Notes: a model not told the origin generated them from the letters alone. A stretch of 64,000 nt of DNA from Salinicola acroporae (GCF_003206615.1 NZ_PZJW01000015.1:1-64000); one strand, 5' to 3'. Shown: positions 48,469 to 60,246, counted from the first letter of the stretch. A program made the numbers and translations.

Positions 48469-48960
48469 ATGGCCCAGATCAGCGGTGATGCGGGCGTATC
48501 ACTGGATCGAATCGATCGCCAGATCCTCGAACAGCTTCAGCGCGATGCCTCGATCTCCAACGTTGCCTTGGCGGAGCGTGTCAGTCTCAGTCCGCCTGCC
48601 TGCTTGCGACGGGTCGAGAGGCTCAAGCAGCAGGGGATCATCAAGGGGACGGTGGCGTTGCTCGATACCGGCAAGCTCAACGTTGGCATGGTGGTGCTGA
48701 TCGGCGTCGTGCTGGATCGCTCGACCCCCCAGTCGTTTGCCGATTTCGAAGCGGCCGCGCAGCACATTTCGGGGTGTATGGAGTGCCACGTCGTAACCGG
48801 CGAGTTCGACTATTTTCTGCTGATCCGCACGCGTGACAACCAGAGCTTCAATCGACTGCATGCCGAGCAGCTCATCTATCTGCCTGGGGTGCGTCAGATC
48901 CGATCTTTCATGGGCCTGCGCGAGGTACTGTCGACGACGCAGTTGCCGTTCGCGAAATGA
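48469..48960 (+). CDS. acdR: Lrp/AsnC-family regulator of ACC deaminase
   Basis: A 163-residue Lrp-type regulator: helix-turn-helix RDASISNVALAERVSLSPPACLRRVERL (residues about 25-52) and a C-terminal RAM ligand-binding/oligomerisation domain with GCMECHVVTGEFDYFLLIRT (about residues 103-122). Its divergence from acdS is the standard acdR-acdS arrangement, in which AcdR with ACC activates acdS. Confidence 0.9.
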   Translation: MAQISGDAGVSLDRIDRQILEQLQRDASISNVALAERVSLSPPACLRRVERLKQQGIIKGTVALLDTGKLNVGMVVLIGVVLDRSTPQSFADFEAAAQHISGCMECHVVTGEFDYFLLIRTRDNQSFNRLHAEQLIYLPGVRQIRSFMGLREVLSTTQLPFAK

Positions 48961-49119
48961 AGCGAGGCAATGACGTTCATCTAAGGTCTAACGGCATTGT
49001 AGTATGATGTATGACAATATCGGAATCACCATTTCGTAGCCCATGTTTCCTCGATCGAGGCACAGCGGCTGGACGACTGAGTGACCGATTTACGTTAACC
49101 CACGATGAGGGGAGCCAAG

Positions 49120-50037
49120 GTGAATTTTTCCAAAGAAGCGGTTGTTGCCTCTATCAAGGATGGCCTGCTGTCCTTCCCGATGACCGATTTCGATGCCAAT
49201 GGCAAATTCGACGCCGACAGCTACCGCCGTCGCCTGCTGTGGTTGAAGGAGTACGAGGTCTCCGCCCTGTTCGTGGCTGGCGGTACCGGTGAATTCTTCA
49301 ACATGACGATCGAGGAGTATCGCGAGATCGTCACGATCGCGGTGGAGACCATCGGCGGACACGTGCCGATCATCGCCAGTGCCGGGCAGAGCGCCGAACT
49401 CGCTAAGGCGCACTGCAAGGCCGCCCAGGAAGCGGGTGCCGACGGTATTCTGCTGATGCCGCCGTACCTTACCGAGTGCCCGCAGTCCGGCATCGTCGAG
49501 TATGCCGCCAGCGTCTGTGAATCCACCGACCTCAGCGTGATCTACTACAACCGCGCCAACGGCTATCTCACGGTCGATGGTGTCCAGGCGCTGGCCGACC
49601 GCTGTCCGAACCTGGTCGGTCTCAAGGATGGCAAGGGCGACATGCAGGCGCTCAACATCATCATCAAGACACTGGGCGATCGCCTGGCCTACGTCGGCGG
49701 CGTACCGACGGCCGAGATCATCGCCGAAGCCTACCTCGCCATCGGCGTCAGCACCTATTCGTCGGCGGTCTTCAACTTCGTGCCGGAGATGGCGGTCAAG
49801 TTCTACCGTGAGCTGCGCCAGGGCAACCGCGATTTCGTACGCCAGGCGACACGTGAGTTCTTCATTCCGTTCGTCACCCTGCGCGACACCCAGAAAGGCT
49901 ATGCCGTAAGTCTCATCAAGGCGGGCGCCGACCTGGTCGGTTACCCGGGCGGCAACGTGCGTGCACCGCTGACCATGCCCAGCGAGCAGGAGCGAGCCAC
50001 GCTCAAGCAACTGATCGAGAAAGCGCGCACGCTCTGA
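49120..50037 (+). CDS. kdgD: 5-dehydro-4-deoxyglucarate dehydratase
   Basis: About 305 residues from GTG 49120 behind AGGGGAG; the ATG at 49105 has no ribosome binding site. This is a DapA-superfamily aldolase barrel, opening SIKDGLLSFPMTDFDANG, with VAGGTGEFFNMT, the conserved tyrosine in IYYNRANGY (Y143) and the Schiff-base lysine in VGLKDGKGDM (K169). It dehydrates and decarboxylates 5-keto-4-deoxy-D-glucarate to 2,5-dioxopentanoate. It precedes gudD and the KGSADH gene, which together give glucarate to 2-oxoglutarate in three steps. Confidence 0.93.
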   Translation: MNFSKEAVVASIKDGLLSFPMTDFDANGKFDADSYRRRLLWLKEYEVSALFVAGGTGEFFNMTIEEYREIVTIAVETIGGHVPIIASAGQSAELAKAHCKAAQEAGADGILLMPPYLTECPQSGIVEYAASVCESTDLSVIYYNRANGYLTVDGVQALADRCPNLVGLKDGKGDMQALNIIIKTLGDRLAYVGGVPTAEIIAEAYLAIGVSTYSSAVFNFVPEMAVKFYRELRQGNRDFVRQATREFFIPFVTLRDTQKGYAVSLIKAGADLVGYPGGNVRAPLTMPSEQERATLKQLIEKARTL

Positions 50038-50066
50038 GCGACACACTCCTGTGGACCTTTCATCGA

Positions 50067-50094
50067 GCCGAGAGCGGCCTGTGGCCGACTCGGC
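50067..50094 (+). terminator. Hairpin between kdgD and gudD
   Basis: GCCGAG (50067-50072) and GGCC pair with GGCC and CTCGGC (50089-50094) around a TGT loop, with small internal mismatches. It lies 30 bases after the kdgD stop without a T-run and may cause partial termination or stabilise kdgD mRNA. Confidence 0.4.
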
Positions 50095-50142
50095 GCCGCC
50101 AGCCTGGTTCCCCTGTGTTCATCGCCTCGACGGAGACTTCCT

Positions 50143-51498
50143 ATGCCGAGCCACGGCACGCCAACCATCACGAACATGAAGGTGATTCCGGTCGCCGGCC
50201 GGGACAGCATGCTGCTCAATATCGGTGGCGCCCACTCGCCTTGGTTCACCCGCAACCTGGTCATCCTCGAGGATAGCGCCGGGCATGTCGGCGTGGGCGA
50301 GGCGCCTGGCGGCGATACCATCCAGCAATCCCTGGAGCAGGCGCGACCGCTGGTCGTGGGGCAGCCCATCGGCAAGCTGCGATCGATGGTGGCATCGCTG
50401 CACTCCGCTGGTCGCGGTGCCGATTTCGAGGATTTCGGCCAGGGCTCCTGGACCTTCGAACTGCGCGTCAACGCGGTGGCTGCACTAGAGGCGGCAATGC
50501 TCGACCTGTTTGGCAAGTTCCTCGATGTACCGGTGGCCGATCTGCTGGGTGAGGGCAGACAGCGCGACAGCGTCGAGGTCCTGGGCTATCTGTTCTTCGT
50601 CGGCGACGGCCAGAAGACACCGCTCGGTTATCGCGAGCGCACCGAGGGCAGTGACAACGGCGATCTCGGCCACGAGTGGTATCGCCAGCGCGACATGGCA
50701 TCGATGACGCCAGCGCGCGTCGTCGAGCTCGCTCGCGCCGCCCAGGACCGCTACGGCTTCCGCGACTTCAAGCTCAAGGGCGGTGCGCTGCCGGGCGAGC
50801 AGGAGATCGAGGCCGTCACCGCGTTGCACGACGCCTTCCCCGAGGCGCGAACCACCATCGATCCCAACGGCGCCTGGTCCCTCGACGAGGCGGTCCGGCT
50901 GTGCAAGGACCTGCATGGGGTCATCGCCTATGCCGAGGATCCCTGTGGCGCGGAGCAGGGCTTCTCGGGGCGCGAGATCCTGGCCGAATTCCGCCATGCC
51001 ACCGGGTTGCCGGTGGCGACCAACATGGTTGCCACCAACTGGCGCGAGATGGCCCATGCGCTGATGTTGCGCTCGGTGGATATCCCGTTGGCCGATCCGC
51101 ACTTCTGGACGCTGTCCGGCGCGGTGCGCGTCTCCCAGCTGTGCCAGGACCACGGCATGACCTGGGGTTCGCACTCCAACAATCACTTCGATATTTCGCT
51201 GGCGATGTTCGCCCAGGTCGGGGCGGCGGCCGTCGGCCGCACCACGGCGCTGGATACGCACTGGATCTGGCAGGAGGGCGATGCCCGGCTGACCCGCAAT
51301 CCGCCCCGGATCGTCGATGGCAAGGTCGCGGTGACCGATGCGCCCGGCCTGGGTATCGAGATCGACATGGCCGAGGTCGAGCAGGCCAATGCGCTCTATC
51401 GCAGCCTGCCGGCCGGGGGTCGCAACGATGCCATGGCGATGCAGTACCTGATCGAGGGCTGGCAGTTCGATCCCAAGCGGCCGGCGCTGGTTCGCTGA
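50143..51498 (+). CDS. gudD: D-glucarate dehydratase
   Basis: A 451-residue enolase-superfamily enzyme reading close to E. coli GudD ([20 protein letters not shown] after a short leader). Catalytic residues line up: K210 and K212 in FKLKGG, metal ligands D240 (IDPNG) and E265 (YAEDP), N294 in [10 protein letters not shown]318 and H344 in [10 protein letters not shown]. It removes water from D-glucarate (or L-idarate) to give 5-keto-4-deoxyglucarate, the substrate of kdgD just upstream. No sugar-acid permease is adjacent; the MatC-like permease 6 kb away is a possible but unproven supplier. Confidence 0.94.
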   Translation: MPSHGTPTITNMKVIPVAGRDSMLLNIGGAHSPWFTRNLVILEDSAGHVGVGEAPGGDTIQQSLEQARPLVVGQPIGKLRSMVASLHSAGRGADFEDFGQGSWTFELRVNAVAALEAAMLDLFGKFLDVPVADLLGEGRQRDSVEVLGYLFFVGDGQKTPLGYRERTEGSDNGDLGHEWYRQRDMASMTPARVVELARAAQDRYGFRDFKLKGGALPGEQEIEAVTALHDAFPEARTTIDPNGAWSLDEAVRLCKDLHGVIAYAEDPCGAEQGFSGREILAEFRHATGLPVATNMVATNWREMAHALMLRSVDIPLADPHFWTLSGAVRVSQLCQDHGMTWGSHSNNHFDISLAMFAQVGAAAVGRTTALDTHWIWQEGDARLTRNPPRIVDGKVAVTDAPGLGIEIDMAEVEQANALYRSLPAGGRNDAMAMQYLIEGWQFDPKRPALVR

Positions 51499-51527
51499 GA
51501 CGAGGTGACTGCGCCCGAATCCGGGGT

Positions 51528-51560
51528 CTAGGCTTAGCCTTTAGTCCTTAGCCCTTAGTC
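51528..51560. repeat. Short tandem TTAG repeat
   Basis: Directly after gudD the sequence reads CTTAGCC, TTTAGTC, CTTAGCC, CTTAGTC in a row: four imperfect seven-base units, preceded by a related TCTAGG. Its function is unknown; it lies in the transcribed leader between gudD and the terminator-like hairpin at 51635. Confidence 0.5.
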
Positions 51561-51634
51561 GCAAACGCCACTCTATCGGCAGCCGTGCTGCTAGGCTCTC
51601 GAGGTTCCGTTGCGATCCTCGATGCCAGGGTGCG

Positions 51635-51667
51635 TACGAAAAAGCCGCCATCAGGGCGGTTTTCGTA
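51635..51667. terminator. Bidirectional-looking intrinsic terminator after gudD
   Basis: TACGAAAA plus CCGCC on the left pair with GGCGG and TTTTCGTA on the right, with a two-base bulge and a loop of about six bases. A and T runs are built into the stem base. It lies 137 bases past gudD and 70 bases before the KGSADH gene, so that gene is probably transcribed from its own promoter or by readthrough. Confidence 0.65.
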
Positions 51668-51736
51668 AGCGGCCTGGTGTGCTGATCCGGCCGCGGCCGT
51701 CAGCGAACGCACGACCATTCTCACGCAGGAGGCAAC

Positions 51737-53314
51737 ATGAAACTGACAGGTGAAATGCTGATCGGCCAGCAGGCCGTCAAGGGTAGCCGCGATCCGATCC
51801 AGGCGATCAATCCGGCCACCAACGAGCGCCTCGAGCCGAGTTACCCCGGTGGCACTCAGACCGAGGTCGATCGTGCCTGCGAGCTGGCCTGGAGCGCCTT
51901 CGACAGCTACCGCGAAACCTCGCTCGAGGATCGGGCCAAGTTCCTGGAAACCGTGGCCGACGAGATCGAGGCGATCGGCGACGCGCTGATCGAGCGTGCC
52001 GTGGCCGAGTCCGGCCTGCCCCAGGCACGCATCCAGGGCGAGCGCGGCCGTACCTGCGGCCAGCTTCGTCTGTTCGCCAAGACCGTGCGGGCCGGCGAGT
52101 GGCTCGACGTGCGTGTCGACCCGGCGCTGCCGGATCGCCAGCCGCTGCCGCGGGTCGACCTGCGCCAGCGTCACATCGCGCTGGGCCCGGTCGTCGTCTT
52201 CGGCGCCAGCAACTTTCCGCTGGCGTTCTCCGTGGCCGGCGGTGATACCGCTTCCGCCCTGGCCGCCGGTTGCCCGGTCATCGTCAAGGCCCATGGCGCC
52301 CACCCCGGCACCAGCGAACTGGTGGGGCGTGCCATCCAGGCCGCGGTCAAGCAGTGCAGCCTGCCGGAAGGTGTCTTCTCGCTGATGTACGGCTCCGGCC
52401 GTGAAGTCGGTACCGCGCTGGTCACCGATCCGCGCGTCAAGGCGGCGGGTTTCACCGGTTCGCGCAGCGGCGGCCTGGCACTTTGGAAGGCGGCCCAGTC
52501 GCGTCCCGAGCCGATCCCGTTCTACGCCGAGATGAGCTCGATCAACCCGGTATTCCCGCTCCCTGCGGCGCTGAAAGCGCGGGGCAAGGAGATGGGCAAG
52601 GCGTTCGTCGGGTCGCTCAACATGGGTGCCGGCCAGTTCTGCACCAATCCCGGGCTGGTGATCGCGCTCAAGGGGCCGGAGCTGGACGCCTTCGTCGAAG
52701 CGGCCAGCGAAGCGGTCCGGGACAGCGCTGCCCAGACCATGCTCACGCCGGGCATCTTCGAGGCCTACGAGAATGGCGTCAGCACCCTGGCGGGGAGTGG
52801 CAAGGCGAAGGAAGTGGCGCGCGGTCAGAAGGGTGAAGGTCCCAACCAGTGCCAGACCGGGCTGTTCGTGGCCTCGGCGCAGGACTTCCTGGACAGCGAC
52901 GCGCTGCAGCAGGAGGTGTTCGGCTCGACGTCGCTGGTGGTCGAGTGCGCCGATGCCGCCGAGCTCGAGCGGGTCGCCGAGCATCTGGAAGGCCAACTGA
53001 CGGCGACGCTGCAGATGGACGACGCCGACCTGGAGGCCGCCCGCGCACTGCTGCCGATCCTCGAGCGCAAGGCGGGCCGGGTGATGGTCAACGGCTGGCC
53101 GACCGGGGTGGAAGTGTGCGATGCCATGGTCCACGGCGGTCCGTTCCCGGCGACATCGGACTCGCGCACCACCTCCGTGGGCACCGCGGCGATCTTCCGC
53201 TTCCTGCGTCCGGTCTGCTACCAGGATCTGCCGGATGCGCTGCTGCCGGCAGCGGTCAAGCAGGCCAATCCGCTGAAGCTGCGACGCCTGGTCGACGGCA
53301 AGCGCGAAGCGTAA
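51737..53314 (+). CDS. 2,5-dioxovalerate (alpha-ketoglutarate semialdehyde) dehydrogenase
   Basis: A 525-residue aldehyde dehydrogenase of the KGSADH type, opening [14 protein letters not shown]. The family motifs are [37 protein letters not shown] at about residues 150-186, the catalytic glutamate in PFYAEMSS (E265) and the nucleophile in [10 protein letters not shown] (C302). It oxidises 2,5-dioxopentanoate to 2-oxoglutarate with NAD(P), the last step after gudD and kdgD, and so feeds glucarate carbon to the citric-acid cycle. It is preceded by AGGAGG. Confidence 0.92.
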   Translation: MKLTGEMLIGQQAVKGSRDPIQAINPATNERLEPSYPGGTQTEVDRACELAWSAFDSYRETSLEDRAKFLETVADEIEAIGDALIERAVAESGLPQARIQGERGRTCGQLRLFAKTVRAGEWLDVRVDPALPDRQPLPRVDLRQRHIALGPVVVFGASNFPLAFSVAGGDTASALAAGCPVIVKAHGAHPGTSELVGRAIQAAVKQCSLPEGVFSLMYGSGREVGTALVTDPRVKAAGFTGSRSGGLALWKAAQSRPEPIPFYAEMSSINPVFPLPAALKARGKEMGKAFVGSLNMGAGQFCTNPGLVIALKGPELDAFVEAASEAVRDSAAQTMLTPGIFEAYENGVSTLAGSGKAKEVARGQKGEGPNQCQTGLFVASAQDFLDSDALQQEVFGSTSLVVECADAAELERVAEHLEGQLTATLQMDDADLEAARALLPILERKAGRVMVNGWPTGVEVCDAMVHGGPFPATSDSRTTSVGTAAIFRFLRPVCYQDLPDALLPAAVKQANPLKLRRLVDGKREA

Positions 53315-53367
53315 GCCGCCATCGCCGTGGCCGGGTCACCGCTCGGCGACTCGGCAGTGCCAATCCC

Positions 53368-53400
53368 AGGACCCCTGCTCTCGAGCGGGGGTCCTGCGTT
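53368..53400 (+). terminator. Terminator hairpin after the KGSADH gene
   Basis: AGGACCCC (53368-53375) pairs with GGGGTCCT (53388-53395), extended inward by GCTC/GAGC, then GCGTTTCGG. It is 54 bases past the KGSADH stop and separates the glucarate genes from pnp. Confidence 0.6.
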
Positions 53401-53531
53401 TCGGACGGCCTCTCCTCGTGCCGGGGAGGATGGGACCAAGGTCGCCCACCGGTAGCTCTATCCCGCTCGAAAGCCTAGAATGAGCGCCGAGTCAAACGAC
53501 CCCAATGAATTCGACAAGTAAAGGAAAGCCC

Positions 53532-55661
<2,130 letters not shown>

Positions 55662-55680
55662 TCCGTCGGCGGTAACCGCC

Positions 55681-55717
55681 AACGCCCGGTCTGCGCCATG
55701 CAGGCCGGGCGTTTTTC
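55681..55717. terminator. Intrinsic terminator after pnp
   Basis: AACGCCCGGTCTGC pairs with GCAGGCCGGGCGTT (one T-G pair) around a five-base loop, followed by TTTC. It lies 19 bases past the pnp stop and just before the convergent acyltransferase stop at 55727, so it may serve both directions. Confidence 0.85.
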
Positions 55718-55726
55718 ATGGGCGGC

Positions 55727-56752
55727 TCATGCCGCGGCGGCCAGGGGGCGTGGTGCCGGCAGGTGTCGCTTGAGCTGACGGGAGAGCTTCTTCTCCACGA
55801 GCTCGTAGCTGAGCCAGGAACAGAGCGCGATGACGGGCAGGCAGATCGCCAGCGCCAGGTAGGGGGGCAGGCCGAACTGCTCGGTCAGCACGTAGTTGCC
55901 CGACCACAGCACGATCACATGCAACAGATAGGTGGAGTAGGACCAGTCTCCCATCGCCTTGAACACCCGGTTGTTGCCGATACGGGTTTCCATCCCGATG
56001 AAAGCGACCACCAGCAGCGCGCTCGGTAGTCCCCAGGCGAGGAATCGCAGCGCCCCGGACGGGTCGTTGAAATGGAGGATCGTGGCGCTGCTGGCCAGCG
56101 CCAGCGCGATTGGCCACCAGCGTCCCTCGGGCATGCCGTAGCGTCTGTAGAGAGCGCCGATGCCCATGCCCAGCAGGAATTCGAAGATGATCGGGTCGGT
56201 GTAGAAGTTGCTGATGAACGGCTGGTGGGCAAACAGCGTGTTGATGATCACGATCGCCAGCACCACGCTCCACAGCCGCCATTCGCGCTTGAGCATCAGC
56301 GAGGCAGCGAAGACCACGTAGAACAGCATCTCGAAGTTCAGCGTCCAGCCCACCGGCAGGATCGGATAGTAGCCATAGCCGGCGGGATTCTCCGTGGGCA
56401 GGAAAAACAGCGACATGATCAGGCCCTTGAGACTCAGGCCGTACTCAGGCATGACATTGCTGGTGAAGTAGATGATCGCGGCGGTGACCAGCGTATAGAG
56501 CCAGTAGGCGGGGACGATCCGGACCAGCCGGTGCAACAGGAATTGCGGCATCGTCAGCCGCTTGCCACGGCTGGAGACGTAGATGATGAAGCCACTGATG
56601 ACGAAGAAGATATCCACACCCACCTGGCCGCGAGTGGAGAAAAGGTACTCGACCCAGTTATCCGCCTCGAAGCTGAAGAAGACCTGCATGAAATGGTGGA
56701 AGACGACGATCCATGCCGCCAGGGCGCGTAACGCCTGTACAGAAATGAGCAT
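55727..56752 (-). CDS. Acyltransferase-3 family membrane protein (OafA/NodX-like)
   Basis: A 341-residue inner-membrane protein with about ten hydrophobic segments. The family opening is VQALRALAAWIVVFHHFMQVFF with the conserved arginine and histidine (RAL...HH), then VDIFFVISGFIIYVSS (about residues 47-62) and RLVRIVPAYWLYTL (about residues 74-87). Members O-acetylate surface polysaccharides or other envelope glycans. It stands alone on the minus strand, so the acceptor cannot be told. Confidence 0.88.
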   Translation of the reverse strand: MLISVQALRALAAWIVVFHHFMQVFFSFEADNWVEYLFSTRGQVGVDIFFVISGFIIYVSSRGKRLTMPQFLLHRLVRIVPAYWLYTLVTAAIIYFTSNVMPEYGLSLKGLIMSLFFLPTENPAGYGYYPILPVGWTLNFEMLFYVVFAASLMLKREWRLWSVVLAIVIINTLFAHQPFISNFYTDPIIFEFLLGMGIGALYRRYGMPEGRWWPIALALASSATILHFNDPSGALRFLAWGLPSALLVVAFIGMETRIGNNRVFKAMGDWSYSTYLLHVIVLWSGNYVLTEQFGLPPYLALAICLPVIALCSWLSYELVEKKLSRQLKRHLPAPRPLAAAA

Positions 56753-56915
56753 CCCTCGGAGTCCTTGCCCGGAAGTCTAAGACGCTTCTTGAGAAGGATG
56801 GATGCCGGAAAAGTTCGACGCTATTACCCAAAATTACAAAACGCTGTTTTTATCTGCGGTGTGTCGCGCGGGAATCGTGGCGCGTCACCGCCGGCACACG
56901 TGGTGCGATCATGAT

Positions 56916-57872
56916 TCACAGCTTCCGCAATGCCACCTGCTCCACCAGATGATCGCGGCCCTTGCGCAGGATGAGATCGGCGCGGGGGCGCGTGGGCAGT
57001 ATGTTCTCGCGCAGGTTGCGGCGATTGATGTCACGCCACAGCCCCTCGGCGATCTCGAGCGCCGCTGCCTCGTCGATCTGGGCATAGCGGTGGAAGAACG
57101 AATCGGCGTTCTGGAAGGCAGTCTGTCGCAGCAGCTTGAACCGTTCCAGATACCAGTCGTGGATATGGGCTTCCTCGGCGTCGATATAGATCGAGAAATC
57201 GAAGAAGTCGGAGACGAACGGCACCATCTTGCCGTCTTCCGGCAGGTCGCGGACCTGCAGCACGTTGATGCCTTCGACGATCAGGATGTCGGGGCGGTCG
57301 ACGATCTGGTATTCGCTATCGCGCACGTCGTAGGTCAGGTGCGAGTAGAGCGGTGCCCGCACGTTGCGTGCGCCGGCCTTGATCCACGACAGGAAGCGCA
57401 GCAGGGCACCGATATCGTAACTCTCCGGGAAGCCCTTGCGGGCCATCAGCGCCTTGTCGCGCAGCGTGGCGTTGGGATAGAGGAAGCCGTCGGTGGTGAC
57501 CAGGTCGACCTTGGGGCTCGATGGCCAGCGCGCCAGCAGCTCCTTGAGGATGCGCGAGGTGGTCGATTTGCCCACCGCGACGGAGCCCGCGATGCCGATG
57601 ATGAACGGTGTCTTCTGGGTGTCGTCGATGTCCAGGAAGCGTTTGCGCTGGGCGTAAAGCCGCTGGCTGGCTTCGACATAGGAGGAGAGCAGGCGTGACA
57701 GTGACAGGTAGATCCGGCGCACCTCGCCCAGGTCGATCGGGTCGTTGAGCGAGCGCAGTCGCTGCAACTCCTCCGCCGACAGTGTCTGCGGCGTATCGGC
57801 TCGAAATTCGGCCCACTGCTCGGCCGTGTAGAACTGATACGGGGAGAAGGGATCCGGTCTCAATTGATTCAT
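56916..57872 (-). CDS. coaA: Pantothenate kinase (type I)
   Basis: About 318 residues from ATG 57872 ([20 protein letters not shown]). The P-loop [12 protein letters not shown] is at residues 96-107, then [26 protein letters not shown] and [13 protein letters not shown], all as in E. coli CoaA. It phosphorylates pantothenate, the first step of coenzyme A synthesis. The nearby panB and panC make pantothenate, but an intervening GNAT gene and separate spacing suggest this is a functional neighbourhood more than one tight operon. The gap between coaA and the acyltransferase (56753-56915) holds no gene. Confidence 0.95.
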   Translation of the reverse strand: MNQLRPDPFSPYQFYTAEQWAEFRADTPQTLSAEELQRLRSLNDPIDLGEVRRIYLSLSRLLSSYVEASQRLYAQRKRFLDIDDTQKTPFIIGIAGSVAVGKSTTSRILKELLARWPSSPKVDLVTTDGFLYPNATLRDKALMARKGFPESYDIGALLRFLSWIKAGARNVRAPLYSHLTYDVRDSEYQIVDRPDILIVEGINVLQVRDLPEDGKMVPFVSDFFDFSIYIDAEEAHIHDWYLERFKLLRQTAFQNADSFFHRYAQIDEAAALEIAEGLWRDINRRNLRENILPTRPRADLILRKGRDHLVEQVALRKL

Positions 57873-57921
57873 CGTTTCTCTTTCACTGTCGAACCGCCGC
57901 GTGGTCGTTACGCTGCAGGGG

Positions 57922-58410
57922 CTAGGGGAGGTCATTGTCGACATTCGCGACAAATTGTCTCAGTTGCATGGGGCGAATGCCACGCGAATCGGCGCTGCCG
58001 CATTCGGTGAAGCCCAGTCGCCGGTAGAGGTCGATCGCCGTCCCGTTGTCGGTGAAGACGTTGAGTGTGACGCGCTCGGCGCGACGCTGCCGGGCTTCAT
58101 CCAGCAAACGACGACAAAGCGCTTCGCCAAGCCCCTGACGTCTGCGCGCTGGCGACACGATGATGCGGGCCAGGTGATAGTGGCGCTCGCCTTTGACGAC
58201 GAGCTGGCCGAAGGCGAGGGGTTCGCTGCCGGAGACGAGGCAGAACGAGAGCAAGCCGCCGCCGTCGATTTCCCGCCACAGCCTGGGGCCATCCGTCGGC
58301 CACGACAGACCGGGGCCTGCCCAGTGCTCCAGCGCCTGCGCCGACCCGATCCATTCGGCGATGCGGACGAGGTCCGTCGGCAGCGCCGGGCGCCAGCGGG
58401 CATCAGCCAT
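57922..58410 (-). CDS. GNAT-family N-acetyltransferase
   Basis: A 162-residue acetyltransferase. The acetyl-CoA motif A is [27 protein letters not shown] (about residues 80-106), with the Q/R-x-x-G-x-G/A pattern, then motif [14 protein letters not shown] (about residues 126-138). Its start overlaps the panC stop by eight bases, so it is translated with panC and panB. In this position it may act on a pantothenate- or amine-related substrate (PanZ/PanM-like proteins are GNAT members that assist PanD), but the sequence itself does not identify the substrate. Confidence 0.82.
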   Translation of the reverse strand: MADARWRPALPTDLVRIAEWIGSAQALEHWAGPGLSWPTDGPRLWREIDGGGLLSFCLVSGSEPLAFGQLVVKGERHYHLARIIVSPARRRQGLGEALCRRLLDEARQRRAERVTLNVFTDNGTAIDLYRRLGFTECGSADSRGIRPMQLRQFVANVDNDLP

Positions 58411-59281
58411 GGCGGTCGCCGGTTCCGGATCGCCGTGGCAAGGAGACGGCCAGGTTGTCGATCAGTCGCGTCGAGCCAAGATAGACCGCCCCCAGCAGGC
58501 GGCCTTCGGTATGCCGAGCGACATCGAACGGGGCCAGAGCGGGCCCGCGGATCTCCAGGTAGTCGAGCCGAAAACCGGACGCCTGCAGCGCCTGCCTGGC
58601 CTCAGCCAGCGCGTCGTCGGGTGACTGGCCACTGGCCAGCGCCTCGCGGCAGCGCGACAGCTCCCGGTGGAAGGCGGGCGCCAGAACCCGGTCGTCGGCA
58701 CCGAGATAGCCGTTGCGCGACGACAGCGCGAGGCCGTCCTCGGCTCGAACGGTCGGCACGCCGACGATCTCGATCGGGAAATGCAGGTCGGCTACCAGCT
58801 TGCGGATGACCGCCAGCTGCTGGAAATCCTTCTCGCCGAAGCAGGCGATGTCCGGCTGCACCAGGTGAAACAGCAGCGAGACCACCGTGGCGACACCATC
58901 GAAGTGACCGATGCGGGTGCCGCCGCAGAGCCCTTCGGAGACGTCCGGCACGTGGACCTGGGTCTGCGTCTCGAGTCCGCCGGGATAGAGTGTCTCGACC
59001 CCGGGGGCGAAGAGCAGGTCGCAGCCTCGCGAGGTCAGCTTGTCACGGTCGCTGTCGAGGGTGCGCGGATACTGGCCGAAGTCCTCGCCGGCGCCGAACT
59101 GCAGCGGGTTGACGAACAACGTGGCAACGACCACGTCGGCGAGCTCCCGGGCCCGATCGACCAAGGCCAGGTGGCCGGCATGGAGATTGCCCATGGTTGG
59201 CACCAGGGCGATGCGCCGCCCGGCCATTCGGTGTGCCTGCAGGGCCTCTCGCAGCGGCGCGATCTCATGCAGTGTCCGCAT
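58403..59281 (-). CDS. panC: Pantothenate synthetase
   Basis: A 292-residue enzyme. The N-terminal nucleotide-binding motif PTMGNLHAGH is at about residues 28-37, followed by FVNPLQFGAGEDFGQYPRTLDSD, GEKDFQQL (about residues 149-156) and the C-terminal signature LALSSRNGYL with the KMSKS-like SSRN. It joins pantoate and beta-alanine with ATP. Its ATG overlaps the panB stop by one base (TGATG), so the two are coupled. Confidence 0.97.
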   Translation of the reverse strand: MRTLHEIAPLREALQAHRMAGRRIALVPTMGNLHAGHLALVDRARELADVVVATLFVNPLQFGAGEDFGQYPRTLDSDRDKLTSRGCDLLFAPGVETLYPGGLETQTQVHVPDVSEGLCGGTRIGHFDGVATVVSLLFHLVQPDIACFGEKDFQQLAVIRKLVADLHFPIEIVGVPTVRAEDGLALSSRNGYLGADDRVLAPAFHRELSRCREALASGQSPDDALAEARQALQASGFRLDYLEIRGPALAPFDVARHTEGRLLGAVYLGSTRLIDNLAVSLPRRSGTGDRHG

Positions 59282-60072
59282 CAGAAACAGTGCTCCTCGG
59301 CCGGGAAACGGCGGGACTTGACCGCTTCGTCGTAAGCGCGGAACGCCGCCTCGATACTCTCCTGGCCGTGGAGAAAATTCTTCACGAAGCGTGGCACATA
59401 GCCACTGTTGAGCCCCAGCGTGTCATGCATGACCAGGATCTGCCCATCCACGTCCGGACCGGCACCGATGCCGATGACGGGGGCGGCGACGGCGTCCCGG
59501 ACCGCTTTGCCCACGGCCCTGGGCACGCACTCCAGCAGGATGACGGCGGCGCCGGCATCGACCAGTCGCTGGGCATCGTCGACGATGCGCTGGGCCGCAT
59601 CGGCGGCCTTGCCTTGAACCTTGAAGCCGCCGAGCTGGTGGACGCTCTGCGGAGTCAACCCGAGATGGGCGCAGACCGGAACGCCTCGGCGGGTGAGTTC
59701 GCGGATGCCGTCGGCCATCCAGGCTTCGCCCTCGATCTTGATCAGTTCAGCGCCGGCGCGCATCAGTTCACCCGCATCGCGCAGCAGTTGACCGATATCG
59801 GCGTTGCTCATGAACGGGAGATCGACCATCAGCAGGCTTCGCTGCTTGCCCCGCGCCACGCAGGTGGTGTGATAGCGGATATCTTCCAGGGTGACTGGCA
59901 GGGTGCTGGTGTGTCCCTGCAATACCATGCCCAGCGAATCGCCGACCAGCAGCACGTCGATACCGGCGGCATCGGCGCAGCGCGCCAGCGTGGCATCATA
60001 GGCGGTCAGGCAACTGAACGCCTCGCCGCGGGCCTTGCCGTCGCGCAGCGTGTTGAGGGTAACGCGGCTCAT
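59281..60072 (-). CDS. panB: 3-methyl-2-oxobutanoate hydroxymethyltransferase
   Basis: About 263 residues from ATG 60072 (MSRVTLNTLRDGKARGEAFSCLTAYDATLA). The barrel motifs are VLLVGDSLGMVLQGHTSTLPVTL (metal-binding D about residue 44), MVDLPFMSN, KIEGEAW and VCAHLGLTPQSVHQLGG. It makes ketopantoate, the first committed step to pantothenate. It is upstream of panC on the minus strand, and folK and pcnB precede it with a 174-base gap. Confidence 0.97.
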   Translation of the reverse strand: MSRVTLNTLRDGKARGEAFSCLTAYDATLARCADAAGIDVLLVGDSLGMVLQGHTSTLPVTLEDIRYHTTCVARGKQRSLLMVDLPFMSNADIGQLLRDAGELMRAGAELIKIEGEAWMADGIRELTRRGVPVCAHLGLTPQSVHQLGGFKVQGKAADAAQRIVDDAQRLVDAGAAVILLECVPRAVGKAVRDAVAAPVIGIGAGPDVDGQILVMHDTLGLNSGYVPRFVKNFLHGQESIEAAFRAYDEAVKSRRFPAEEHCF

Positions 60073-60246
60073 GCTCTCTCTCCCAATCGCGCCGGGCGCT
60101 GCTCGCGCCGGCGTTGACGAAGGCTCCGTCCTGCGGCTTGCGACCAGGGCGCGAGCCCATTTCATCATGCCCGACGGGGCGATGCGGAGCAGAGTGTAGT
60201 GAGTTGCTCACCAGACGCAACAAGACGTTGGCGGCATGCCGGTGGT

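Noticed and set aside
57873-57921. Search for a tRNA or small RNA in the short gaps near coaA and panC
   Set aside because: The gaps are too short and show no cloverleaf or terminator.
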